Assembly: GCA_021018995.1 (NCBI GenBank)
Contig: CM037587.1
Span: 70,947,604-71,011,603 of the forward strand
Source of the DNA: Chloranthus sessilifolius
Taxonomy: Eukaryota > Streptophyta > Magnoliopsida > Chloranthales > Chloranthaceae
Direction: 5' to 3'
DNA length: 64,000 bases
Shown here: piece by piece, positions 21,464 to 31,532 of the stretch
Layout: each line of letters begins with the position of its first letter
Position numbering within the stretch: position 1 is the stretch's first letter
The notes under the pieces: generated by a model
The model's database searches: none
Told to the model about the DNA's origin: nothing
Seen by the model: the letters and a program-made list of their open reading frames with translations, nothing else
Translations under genes and position numbers: made by a program

Positions 21464-21646
21464 CAAATTCGAACCTCAAAATTCCAATTTGAGGGTCGAA
21501 TTTTGATGAATAGTGCATAGGCATTTTGGGCGAAAATACAGCCCTCACAGATTTTGGGAAATTTGATGGTCGAATTTAAATTTGACCATCGAATTGAAAT
21601 TCGATGCTTGAATTTAAATTCGAGGGTCGAATTTTGCGGGTTATGT
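21464..21646. promoter_or_regulatory. Internal ATTCGA/TCGAAT array upstream of A accessory ORF
   Basis: Words such as TTTGAGGGTCGAATTTT, TTTGATGGTCGAATTT, TTTGACCATCGAATTG, ATTCGATGCTTGAATTT and ATTCGAGGGTCGAATTTT are the same set as in the LTR array. They lie 258-440 bp upstream of the accessory ATG at 21904. No clear TATA box is visible between array and ATG, unlike in B, C and D. Confidence 0.7.
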
Positions 21647-21903
21647 CAGTTGGGTTTTGGGGTTTTGTCATTTCGCACATTTGGGAAACAAGGGTGAGCT
21701 AGGGTTCTTGGGGGTTTTTCGGTTTTCTTGTGTTCTCTTACAATTTTTGGCCAAAATCAAGAGGGATTCCACTCGGATTTGCATAGGGAATGGATTACAC
21801 GCATAGGAAACCGATTGTGGGTTTTACAACGAGGTAAAAAAAAAATTTCCTTGTGGGTTTGTGGATTCTTTTTGCATATTTGTACTTTTCCTTGTTGTTT
21901 GCA

Positions 21904-23216
21904 ATGGGGCCTAAGAAACAAACCCCTGTTTGTGTCCCAACTTCAAAAAGGCCATCCTCCAAAGCTGGGTCTTCAAGCCAACCCCCACAACCACCACCAC
22001 AGCCGGTTCCACAACCTGTGCCACCATCACAAATTCATGAGCAACCCAATGAATATTGGAGTGAAACGGGGTTTGCTGACGAATGGATCTTCGATCTTGA
22101 ACTATTTGATCAGTAAGCCACAACACAATGGGCTTCGGACTATTTGGAAAAAGCTCAATTAACCCCATTGTTAAACCCTTTTCACACCCATTTCTATCCT
22201 CAATTAGTGTGCCTCTTTTACCAGCGTATGCGACGGGTGGATGGGAAGAAAATATATAAACCACCCTTGATGGGTGTGACTATGCCTTTGATGTTGACGA
22301 CATTGCCGCGGCAATGCGGTGTCCAACCAGGCATTCAAGCACAATGGGTCTCACTCCACCGCACACTAAACCCATACAAGTCCAGGAGGTGCGGGCCCAA
22401 ATGACCCAAGGTCGACATGGATCCGGCAAAGCTATTGCCCATTCTCCAATGCCAAATACGATGTGAATGCTTGATGTGATCTTCAACGCATCCCTATACC
22501 CTTTTGGGCATCGGCCGGAGCGATGGGGCCCCATCCAACATATTTTATTTTCGACATTTCAAGAACGTTGGTTCAACGCCCCAACCATTATCTTTACCGG
22601 TATCATAAAGGCCCATGAGAAAATGAGTAAAAGGATAAAGACCCCGGCCAAGGGAATCCCCTATGCTCTCTTGATTTTATTGATGATTGAGGATTATCGG
22701 GCGGGACCGGCTTATGAGATTCCTCCTACTAAACCTCGGTCCATGGCTAGTCTCAAAACCTATAAATTGGTCGATTGGGGATGGACCTACACCAAATTGT
22801 TAAAGGCTCCTAAAGTTACGGTCGTTCCTGATGATGATGAGGAGGATGGCGGTCACCCCGCTACAAAGCATGTCGCCCCTAAGACGGACCAGCCGCCACT
22901 CGCTGATGTACTCACCTTATCAGAGTTTACACGTAAGATGACTACTATGGGTCAACAGATTCAGGAGCTGACTCAGCATGCGAGCTCCATGAGCAGAGAG
23001 TTGCAGATACATGGGGGGGGACTGGCCTATTTGATGCAGCATGCTTTTCCTACCGATTACGCAACCTATATGGCCGACATCCGAGCATCAGTGCACCACG
23101 CTTCTACCTCTGGCGCAGGTGACGGTGTCCCTACGGATGTGGGAGATGACGGCACAAATGATTATGAGGATGGTGATGGTGGTGATGCTGGGCCCGGTGC
23201 AGATAGGGGGGATTAG
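21904..23216 (+). pseudogene. Element A accessory ORF, 'putative plant transposon protein'-like
   Basis: ATG at 21904 opens a basic, Pro/Gln-rich N-terminus (MGPKKQTPVCVPTSKRPS). A stop falls at 22114 and a frame change between about 22270 and 22465. The conserved core reads MLDVIFNASLYPFGHRPER, WFNAPTIIFTGII and GIPYALLILLM. A coiled-coil-like segment follows (TTMGQQIQELTQHASSM). The C-terminus is acidic and Gly-rich (DVGDDGTNDYEDGDGGDAG), ending at 23216. The last 249 codons are uninterrupted, so it decayed less than gag. It lies in sense between the pol remnant and the 3' LTR. Same architecture as the B and D ORFs; function unknown. Confidence 0.75.
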
Positions 23217-23890
23217 CTCAGTTGTGGTGACTATGTCGATTTACTTTTGCAGCCTATCTTTTATTGGGACTGTACTTATTTCCTGATGGATGGATTATCT
23301 AGAACCTAGTGGTTCTACCTTTGCTACTTTTTATAACTTTTCGTTTGTTATCTTTTGATGGTCCGATCTATGGATGCTTGCTTATACATTTGGTTATTTT
23401 GGGGATATGGTTGTAATCATTATAGTTCTTTTATTTTATTTATGCTTTCTCCCGTTTGCAGTATGGGTCTATGGTTGGATTACATCTCGTTCTTTTGCTT
23501 TGCATCTGATTGTGACTTTGATTCCTTTGCTTTCTGCTTCGGTATTTCCATAGTGTTGTGCTTCAATCTATTCGACCCTATCTACTCGATAACCTGTTTT
23601 GTGTACTTTGCATTTTCGTTTTGAGCACCATGAGTCACGGCGAGGTAGTTTCTCGGCACGTGACACTTGGGGTGTAGGCACCCATGTACAGATGCAATCC
23701 ACTATGGCCCTTCCGGTGCCACACGTAGTACATCCAGGTTACTACGGATACCGTCCCTTGACTTGCGTGCCTTGTGAAGCCATCGCACTGTGACCCATGT
23801 ACTTTTGCTTTAGCCTTGTGCCTTTGGTCTTCTTTTAGACTTTTGGTTCAGATACGGGTTTTTGTCAATCTGTTTGTGTGTCTTTTACAT
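23217..23890 (+). other. Element A 3' noncoding region
   Basis: T-rich sequence after the accessory stop, without a coding-like frame. It leads to the TTTCGAGGACGAAA motif. Confidence 0.6.
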
Positions 23891-23923
23891 TTTCGAGGAC
23901 GAAAATTCCTAAGGAGGGGATAA
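23891..23923 (+). promoter_or_regulatory. Element A polypurine tract and conserved motif
   Basis: TTTCGAGGACGAAAATT, then AAGGAGGGGATAA immediately before the 3' LTR start TGTAATATC. The purine run primes plus-strand synthesis. Confidence 0.92.
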
Positions 23924-24604
23924 TGTAATATCTTAGATATTTTTGGCCTGATTTCGAGTACCTCGATAAGCATGCTAGGGAAATTTATGAGACAAATCTG
24001 GTTTATTTATGTAGGTTAAGGTTTGAGGAGAATTTTGGTCAAAGGATTTTTACTTTGGACTTGGAGAAGTCATACTTTTAGTAATTTATACATTAAGTTG
24101 GGTGTGTGTGTTTAACACCGTAAACTAATGTAAGTTAAGTGGATAGAATTGTAGAATTAAAAGATCTAGATTTTTTGTTTGCTTTTTAATTTTATAAAGA
24201 GAGAAGCTTGAAGGAGAAGTTCTATCTTTTCTCCCTCATGTGAGAACCAGAACTTGGAACTTTTGCAATCTCTTTTACTTCCTTGCTTAGATCCCTTGAG
24301 ATTTAGAATCCCTCTCCCCATTTTAGCCATTGATAAGCTTTATTTTATTTGCTTCTGAATTGTTAGATATAATTAAAAGGAAGGCTAGGGGAGAGTGGAA
24401 AGTTTTAGTGTAAGATTTAGGCTAAACCTTTGCTCTGGCAGCAAGGTTAGAGATGGACTGAATGCTGGAGTCCAACTGATTGAAGCTTAGTTTTGTTTCG
24501 GTGATCGAATTTGGAGCAACGGGAGCCGAAGGATTAAACTTCAAAATGTAGGCTTTTAAACTCCTTCGATTAGGTTAATTTTAGCCTAATTTAGTTTAGA
24601 TAAA

Positions 24605-24786
24605 TGGGGTCTATAGAATAGAAAACAGCTTTGAATTTTTGGATGAAAGAAAGCAAGTAAGGAGAGAGTTTTCGAATAGCACAGACCTGGACAATTGGGG
24701 TGTATAGAATAGAAAACAACTTTGAATTTTTGGATGAAAGAAAGCAAGTAAGGAGAGAGTTTTCGAACAGCACAGACTTGGACAAA
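24605..24786 (+). repeat. 91-bp tandem duplication inside A 3' LTR
   Basis: Two units beginning TGGGGT(C/G)TATAGAATAG, at 24605 and 24696, each ending near the word ACCTGGACAA or ACTTGGACAA. The 5' LTR has one unit at 17638-17728. The duplication replaced the first array words. Confidence 0.9.
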
Positions 24787-24888
24787 TTCGAGGGTCGAAT
24801 CTGGGCTTTTATGACTGATGCACTTTTGGCTGCATTCAATGCTCAAATTGAATTCGAGCATCGAATTCAAATTCGACCATCGAATTAT
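24784..24888. repeat. ATTCGA/TCGAAT array in A 3' LTR
   Basis: ATTCGAGGGTCGAATC, ATTCAATGCTCAAATT, ATTCGAGCATCGAATT and ATTCGACCATCGAATT. One word differs from the 5' LTR by C-to-T/G-to-A changes at its CpGs. Confidence 0.88.
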
Positions 24889-26519
24889 GCCCTATTTTTG
24901 TTGGTTTTGGAAATGTCTTGGGGAGGTCATGTTGGGTTTTTGTTGGTTCGATTGACCCTTTTTAACACTGTTATGGGGTTAATACTTGTAGGTCTCAATT
25001 TATATCCACTGTGGGGACCTCTTAGTGTGTTTATTTGACCAATTCAAGTCAAGTTGAGGTAGGGGAACCCTAAAATTGATTTGCATTTTATTCTAAGTTT
25101 TTTGTTGCATTTTATTCTAAGCATGAATTCTGGCTTTTGTTAAACATAGCATGAATCAGAACTTTGAAACTGTGATAAATAAGAACTCAGAAATTTGGAA
25201 CTTCAGAACCTCATTTGCGAATGTGAATTTTGATTTAGAACTCCGAAAATCTGAAATGTATTATATACATAAAATCTAATATGTTTAGCATTTGCATTTG
25301 ATTTGAGGTTAATACGTATGAAACCCTATATTTTGCCAACCATTTTGACGGTAATTCAGCCTAGCGCAAGTTTTCCTTATTACGTAAAGCCTTGTTGCTC
25401 TTTCCGAAAAAGGGTTCATTGAATGACGATGGTCAGTAGGGTTTCCCATCGGTAATATTTTCACTCCCATGCTATAGGTAATTTGGAAGATATAATTAAG
25501 TTATAAATTTAAGATTAGAGGCATGCTTAATTAAGTTATAAGCTCAAATCATCAGACCGATTAAATCATCTTTTGGCTTACTATTTTAGAATTAGAATTT
25601 AGTCTATGATGCATCTTTTAAAAACCATATTTGATCCGATTCTCGTCTTTGGAAACCTTTACTTATGATAAAATGTAATTTTGATAAGTTTCCTCTATTG
25701 AGCTTCAATGTTAGCTCATCCCGACTATACGTCATAGGTGCTGGGACTAATTTAGGTTTAGATGATCTCGGTCTAGAGGACTTTGACTATATCCCTGAGG
25801 AGGAGCTTGAGACCCTAGCGGAGGAGTTCTTCCCTTGATTTAGATTTGTCTTCTTGGTACTTTTGGATTGGAGTTCTTTTGAATATTGGGCCTGAGGCCA
25901 CTGTTTTGTCATTTTTTGATATCACTTGAGGAACCATCATTAGGAACCACTATTTTAGGTGTTTGGATTGGTCATCACCGGTGGTTCTTCCTAATTCCTC
26001 TTAGTGATATAGTTTGTTTAATCTTTTATCCTTGATTATTAGTTTTACTTCTGTTTAGAACTATGTTATGCTGCCGGCTTCTGGTTGAAATGCGGCTTAT
26101 TGAGAAATCAATAAGTTGGCGAACCGGCCTTTCCTATACCCAAAGGATTGGAAAAGTCGGGTCGTCACAATTTGTCCTCTTATTTCTTCAATAAAAATAA
26201 ATACGCATCCATAACCTGCTAGACAGTCCGTATAAAAATAGCGTATTATATATTAGTACAACACGAAGTGAATATTTAAATTTCTCAGATCAATAAATTA
26301 GGCCATTTCAATACCGCTCCTGATAAACACGTCAGAGAACGTAGCATCTGAAGCTTTGATAGCGGTAGAACTTGCCCTTTGTAATAAAGAGAGGACTTAT
26401 TCAAGTTTACTCCATGCAGATTTATCAAGAAGTTATACAAAATTTTATAGCTTTTGTTGAACATAATATAATTCATAATGTTTAAAATAGTCAAATAAGG
26501 AAAATTAATGATAACTAAC

Positions 26520-26611
26520 TTGTCATTCGGGTGACTCCAATACTTCTCGACGAGATAACTTTGTTCCAAGCTCAATTCCAGTTTAGCAATGTGATTTTCA
26601 TACCCCACTTG
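26520..26611 (-). pseudogene. Ulp1-like gene, short exon
   Basis: Between a TTTGTAG acceptor and an A/GTTAGT donor a frame reads QVGYENHIAKLELSLEQ and SYLVEKYWSHPND. Canonical splice sites on both sides and coding-like content support it; the exact partner exon across element A is not settled. Confidence 0.5.
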
Positions 26612-26676
26612 CTACAAACACATAGAGATAAAATAAAATTTATGCTTTTTCGATCTTCATATTTTAAACTACGTAC

Positions 26677-26984
26677 CTCCTTTGCATTCATCTGTTTCTT
26701 AGTTGACCTTTGATTTTCATATGCTTGATAAGGAGTTCTCAGCCAACATGACTATTTTGGCACCCGTTTCCCTATGCACTCGAAGGACTTTAACAAATCC
26801 TCGTTGATGTTGCATGCATTATCATTTTTGGATTCATCTGTGTTTGGGTTTGTGGAATAATCTACTAGCACTTCGATCGCATCACTAGCCAAATCGATTA
26901 CATCATTCTAGACTTTCATATAATATACCCCATCTTGAAAACTCTCCGATATGCTGTTTTCCTGACTTGGTTTCAATTTTTCTG
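26677..26984 (-). pseudogene. Ulp1-like gene, exon with one stop
   Basis: From a GGTTAAG acceptor to a GAG/GTACGT donor, one frame reads KPSQENSISESFQDG, DVIDLASDAIEVLVDY, CIGKRVPK, stops, then continues RTPYQAYENQRSTKKQ. The charged linker and the KR-x-P motif are usual between DUF1985 and the Ulp1 domain. There are two in-frame TAGs (near 26910 and 26733). Confidence 0.5.
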
Positions 26985-27094
26985 CTTAACCCCTATTTTA
27001 TAATATGACCAGTTTTACATATCAAATATTTCTAAAGACAAAAAAGGGATGTAACTAAGAACAATAAGTTTGTGCTAATACCTTTGGCTCTGAA

Positions 27095-27385
27095 TTTGGC
27101 ATTTCTTCCCTCAGTTCTCTTAGACTCTCAGTTAGAGAACTTATTGATCCTTGGTCCCTATTTTATACGCAAGTTAGTGGCTTAAGGTGTGAATAGTCAT
27201 CCAATTGGAAAACATTGCTAATCAAAGCAGATGATATAATATTGTACTAGATCATCCTCTACTATCATTTTGTATCTTGAAGTTAACTTTTGTATTATCT
27301 TTGGCACTTTCTCCTTCGACATTTTCATATGTTTGCCTTCCTCTTTGGACCCAAATACCACAATATTTTCTTTCTTTGATTGCTA
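27095..27385 (-). pseudogene. Ulp1-like gene, probable linker exon(s)
   Basis: Two coding-like stretches: KENIVVFGSKEEGKHMKM followed by SKEKVPKIIQKLTSRYKM, and SLTESLRELREEMPNSEPK. They are charged and helical, with a non-coding gap between them. Splice boundaries are not certain. Confidence 0.4.
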
Positions 27386-27581
27386 ATTTATAAAAAAATA
27401 GATGATTGGTTACTCTAAATTTCGACAAAAATGATTAGCAAATCAATAACCCGCCATATTTTTCCTTTTTTCCTTACCCTCAAATCGAACAATCCTTTCT
27501 TCAAGAATCGGACATTCTCTGATAGTTTTGCATTTTTTTCTCTAAACATGGGACTCGCTTCACCAATAAATGGGTTGTATT

Positions 27582-30362
27582 TGTGACAGCCCGAATTTTT
27601 CCAACCTAAATTTTTGAGGCATACTTTTTCCTTTTTTTCAACTTATACCGACCCGGACCGCCAGATCGTAGATCACAATCTGATACAGAATACTTGGCAC
27701 ATCCATATATATAAGGAAATCAAAGCAAAGTTACATATGTCATAAATAGAAATCTCCAGTTCTAATATCTAATATGTGCATAACTAAACAAACACCAGTG
27801 ATGGCCAACCATCACCAACAGTGGTGTACAACAGTTCCAATATACCAAACCTTAACTCACCAAATCCACAAAGCACTAATTCTGCGATCTCAAAACATAG
27901 TACAAATCCTTATGCAGAAGCTCCTTTCCTTCTAGTACGTAGTCTGGGCCTTCCACAAACCTACACTTCTGACATATAGTCGGGGTGAGCTAACATCTAA
28001 GCTCAGTAGAGAAAATTCAATAGCAGTTACTTCTTATTAGATAAATGCATAGATTCAATGATAATCTTCAAAGCATTTTCACATCTAAGCGGAAAGCATG
28101 TTCATATCTAAATAGTATTCAAAAAGTCTTTGCAGTCATCAATTACAAAACAAAACTTTGAGCAATGATCAAGGTTCATGTATTTTCGTGTTAAAATGGA
28201 AAGTAAAACAAAATTTCTTATTTCTTATTTTCTAGGATTCGGACAAATTTATAGCCAAGGTTCAAGTTCGGATCAAGGTTCAAATTTATATTTGCAAACA
28301 ATGTTGAATTTGCAGCAAATAACCAATCTGAGACCAAAGCATCTCATGTCGCGGGAATAGAGCATCCTACCTGGAAGGAACAAGGTTAAAACCCCGGGGA
28401 CTCTACCACTCTCTGGAGCCTCTACTCCTCTCTGTCTCAAGTTCAAGGTTCAAGTTCGAGTTCAAGTTTCAAGTTCATATTCAAGAACAGATCGAGGTTT
28501 CAGATTCAAAGACGGATTCAGATTCAAGCTTCAAGTTCGAAATCAACGGATTCACGGTTCGGACTAAGAGGTCGGATTCAAGCTCCAATTTCATGTTCCT
28601 TTTCACATTTTAAGTTTATTTTTTGAAGTTCCAAATACATAAAGTTCAAGTATTATTCAATGATGCAAAATTATTCCATTTTCAAATACAATCAAATATC
28701 AAATTCTCAAATTCATAAAATTTCAACTCTAGTTTCAAGAATTCAAGCACTAGTTTAAATATGGTCAAACTTATAACTTTTTATTCAATCATATCAAAAT
28801 CATATAAAAACACTATGAATCAAATTTACAAAATGTAATTATACATTGAGTTTTCCCTACCTTAACCTCAAAGTTGCACGAAGTAAAATAAGGCCTTATC
28901 GATAGCTTCCCTCCATCAATCTACATCACAAATATAAATGTATTAAGGATTAACCTTAATTACTAATGATTTTGACTTAAGTATCTTCTTAAAAACCGAA
29001 GCGGAGATGGACAAGTTAGTGCTAACATAGAACTTGATCCAAATTCCCCCTAAATTTTTATCATTAAAACTTTTAATTCATATAATTGTTAATATATATA
29101 AGTTATAGGTATCGTTCTCCTCTTTCCAACACCTTAAGAATTGCATCAATCGGAGCTCGGAGTAAAAGGTTTTGGCAAAAATACTGAAGCAGTGTTGGCA
29201 AGTTCAATCAAAATCGAACACTTGGAACTTGACGCAACTATCCACCAAACTTTGACCTTTAAAAATTTTGATTTATGAAATGATTATTTACAAAAGTTTT
29301 AGATATTGTTTTCCTCTTTCCAATGCCTCAAGAATCATGTGATTCTAAGTTCGGGGTAGAAAGTTACGGCTAAAATACCGAGCGATAGCTTGATCGTAGC
29401 AATTTGCATCGCTCATACAGCGAGTCTCGGCACGCCCAGCTAAGCGAAACAATGCGTGCTCGATTTTGTGCATTTTGGGCTTTTTAAACCTCATTTTTAT
29501 ATCAAAATTCATTCTTTTCTATTCTAATCTTTTGCACACATCTTAGCTACATACTTTTAACCAATTTGAACCAAATCTTACCTTCTAATTCGTGCTACCA
29601 ACGCCTATTGAATTCGAAATCAAAGAACCGACTTCTACACTCCATGTTCGCCCAATTTCTTAAAACCCTTCGATTCCTTTGATCTTAGCGAGCGTAGGTC
29701 AAACCTCTTCATCTCCACGATGCCCCCAAACTATTCAATGGCTCCCTTGAGCAAAATAAGATGATCTGGAGCGAGATCCACGGGGTTTTGGGTTTCAAAA
29801 TGAAAGAGGGTTTGGGAGAAACGGGTTCCCTTGCTTTCAATTCATCCCCACATCGATGATCGACGTTTCTCTTGCGAAATCAATCGAAGAAGAAGTTTTG
29901 AGGGTGGGATCCACCAAAATGCAAGAGGGTTTCCTCCTTTCTCTCTCAAGAAACATAAAACCCTCTAAAATTTGCAAACGGTTTAAGCTTCAATGGAAAC
30001 TTGCCTTTTCATAGTAAGAGGGACTTTTCCCCTTATGAAGCACATACACCCATTTGGGTGTTAGCCTTATCTATTTGACTTTGTTCCATCGTGGAACCCA
30101 TACACCTAAGCGAGACGTTAGTTACTATAGAAATAATCTTTTGGTTCGATTTGGGGCCTGAACACTCAAACCACTTATCAATTGGACACGGTATTAAGAT
30201 GATACACCACCACGGTGTACGAGCTTCGGTCCAAAAGTCTTACACGAGGCTCAAACGAACTCAAAATGATCTCGATTGAAAAATCTGAAATGGTGACTTA
30301 TTTTCTAACGGACACACACCTGATCAGGACCTATGGTTTTGGAAATTTTTTGAGAAGTTACA
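27582..30362 (-). mobile_element. Solo LTR of another chromovirus-type family
   Basis: Plus-strand TGTGACAGCCCGAATTTT start as in element B, and end TTACA; 2,781 bp flanked by exact GTATT duplications (27577-27581 and 30363-30367). It contains the conserved LTR core (GACATATAGTCGGGGTGAGC near 27972, TCTAAGCTCAGTAG). No PBS, PPT or coding follows, so the interior was removed by LTR recombination. A TTCAAG-rich low-complexity tract lies at 28430-28570. It sits in an intron of the Ulp1-like gene. Confidence 0.85.
28430..28570. repeat. TTCAAG-rich low-complexity tract
   Basis: Repeated TTCAAGTTC/TTCAAGGTTCAAG words inside the solo LTR, spreading more loosely to 28240 and 28760. Not a clean tandem repeat. 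Confidence 0.7.
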
Positions 30363-30551
30363 GTATTGTTTTCTAGTCCTCTTACATTTAAGGCTTTGCA
30401 AATGACAGTGATCCTTGATTCCTGAGCTGTGACTTTAATCTCAATTGTCGCTTGCGGAAAAATATATACATATTACATCAAAGAGATAAACTACTATAAA
30501 CCAAACAAAAATACAGCAAGAATAGGGTTATAGGGTTGTATGCCCTCTTAC

Positions 30552-30683
30552 ATCGGCACTTCTCAACCCGCATTCGTACACTTCGTGTTTGAACAAAACA
30601 TTTGTGAAGTACCTTTGGTACCTTGGAATCCTCGACTGTAAGAAAGAAGGAGCTAAGATAGGGATATGTTCAAGCGTCCATAC
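30552..30683 (-). pseudogene. Ulp1-like gene, exon 2
   Basis: 44 codons between an AATCAG acceptor and a GAT/GTAAGA donor. It reads VWTLEHIPILAPSFLQ and YFTNVLFKHEVYECG, with no stop. The W-x-x-E-x-I-P motif regularly follows the DUF1985 domain in this protein family, and the phase joins exactly to the preceding exon. Confidence 0.65.
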
Positions 30684-30766
30684 CTGATTTAGAGTACAAG
30701 CATAAAAAAATAACTATGCCAAGATTTTTCACAAGTAATAACTAAAACTACCAAGCGTAAAAGTAC

Positions 30767-31417
30767 CTGAAGGGCGTATACACAACCATTCAAATGAGTG
30801 TTCTTTTTATATGTTTTAAATTTCTTCAAACAATTCTTTAAATATTTCAACAATTCATCGTATACAATTTTCCCCCATGCAATATTGTTGAATTCCCCAA
30901 TGTCGTAAACCATGTATATGTACTCTAGGTTGATAGTCTGTTCTTTGTTTGGTATAAAAAAGGACACAAGAAAATACAACAAAGACAGTCTTTTGAAGTC
31001 ATCAAGGTTTTCTAAGGAATTTAATTTCATGAGAATATCCTCAATTTTGTTCCTCGCGATTTCTTCCTTCTTACCAAAATATTTACGAAAAAATAATTTA
31101 ACTTCATGTTCACTGACTTTGTTATCAATGTTACTCTGTCTATCAGCCACATCTAGGCTAGTAATCACATCCATTTCATAGATATGAAAATGTATGTGCT
31201 TACCGCCTACGACAAACCATTCATTTACAAAATCGTACTTCTCGATCAAAAGATAAATGAGAGTACAACATATGCGTACATTGGCAAGCTCGAAAAGAGG
31301 TCCAAAGGATGTTGGCGTAAGAGTTTCCTTCTCGAAATTTTTGAGAGAAGAAATAAAATGGTAAATTCTACTTGGACTACAGGCACTATATTCCTGAACA
31401 CATTCATTCAAAGACAT
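30767..31417 (-). pseudogene. DUF1985-type N-terminal exon of the Ulp1-like gene
   Basis: 217 codons from ATG at 31417 to a CAG/GTACTT donor, without a stop. Landmarks are TPTSFGPLFELAN, IHFHIYEMDVITSLDVAD, FFRKYFGKK, DFKRLSLLYFLVSFFIP and YDIGEFNNIAWGK, with GCVYALQ at the end. This pattern matches the DUF1985 domain found N-terminal to Ulp1-like proteases in many plants (recognised by eye). It is the best-preserved part of the gene. Later exons carry stops and the protease lacks its Cys, so the locus is probably inactive. Element C inserted 115 bp upstream of the ATG, separating it from its promoter. Confidence 0.7.
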
Positions 31418-31532
31418 ATATAACTATGAGTAGTGCTAGAGTAAGTATACTAAGCGCAATAAATTGCCAACATATGATGTGGACAGAACATACCATTTTT
31501 TTTTTACATCTGCCATATCTGAACAATGTATC

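Larger units (their letters stand above)
16959..26169 (+). mobile_element. Element A: chromovirus-derived element lacking RT and integrase, with extra 3' ORF
   Basis: 9,211 bp flanked by exact ATTTG duplications (16954-16958 and 26170-26174). LTRs 16959-19172 and 23924-26169 both begin TGTAATATC; they end in CA (TCTTCGCA and TCGTCACA). The interior holds a tRNA-iMet PBS, broken gag, protease remnant, a simple-repeat junction, a TCGA palindrome array, the extra ORF, the TTTCGAGGACGAAA motif and PPT AAGGAGGGGATAA. RT, RNase H, integrase and chromodomain are absent. It must have moved with enzymes from a relative, if it moved after losing them. It interrupts the Ulp1-like gene. Confidence 0.95.
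23924..26169 (+). repeat. Element A 3' LTR
   Basis: 2,246 bp. It differs from the 5' LTR by scattered substitutions, a tandem duplication of 91 bp (24605-24786, single in the 5' LTR) and loss of part of the TCGA array (24784-24888 here). Confidence 0.95.

Noticed and set aside
29390..29460. A sixth palindrome array in the solo LTR
   Set aside because: Only a few weak CGCT/AGCG words; below what chance could give, so not claimed.
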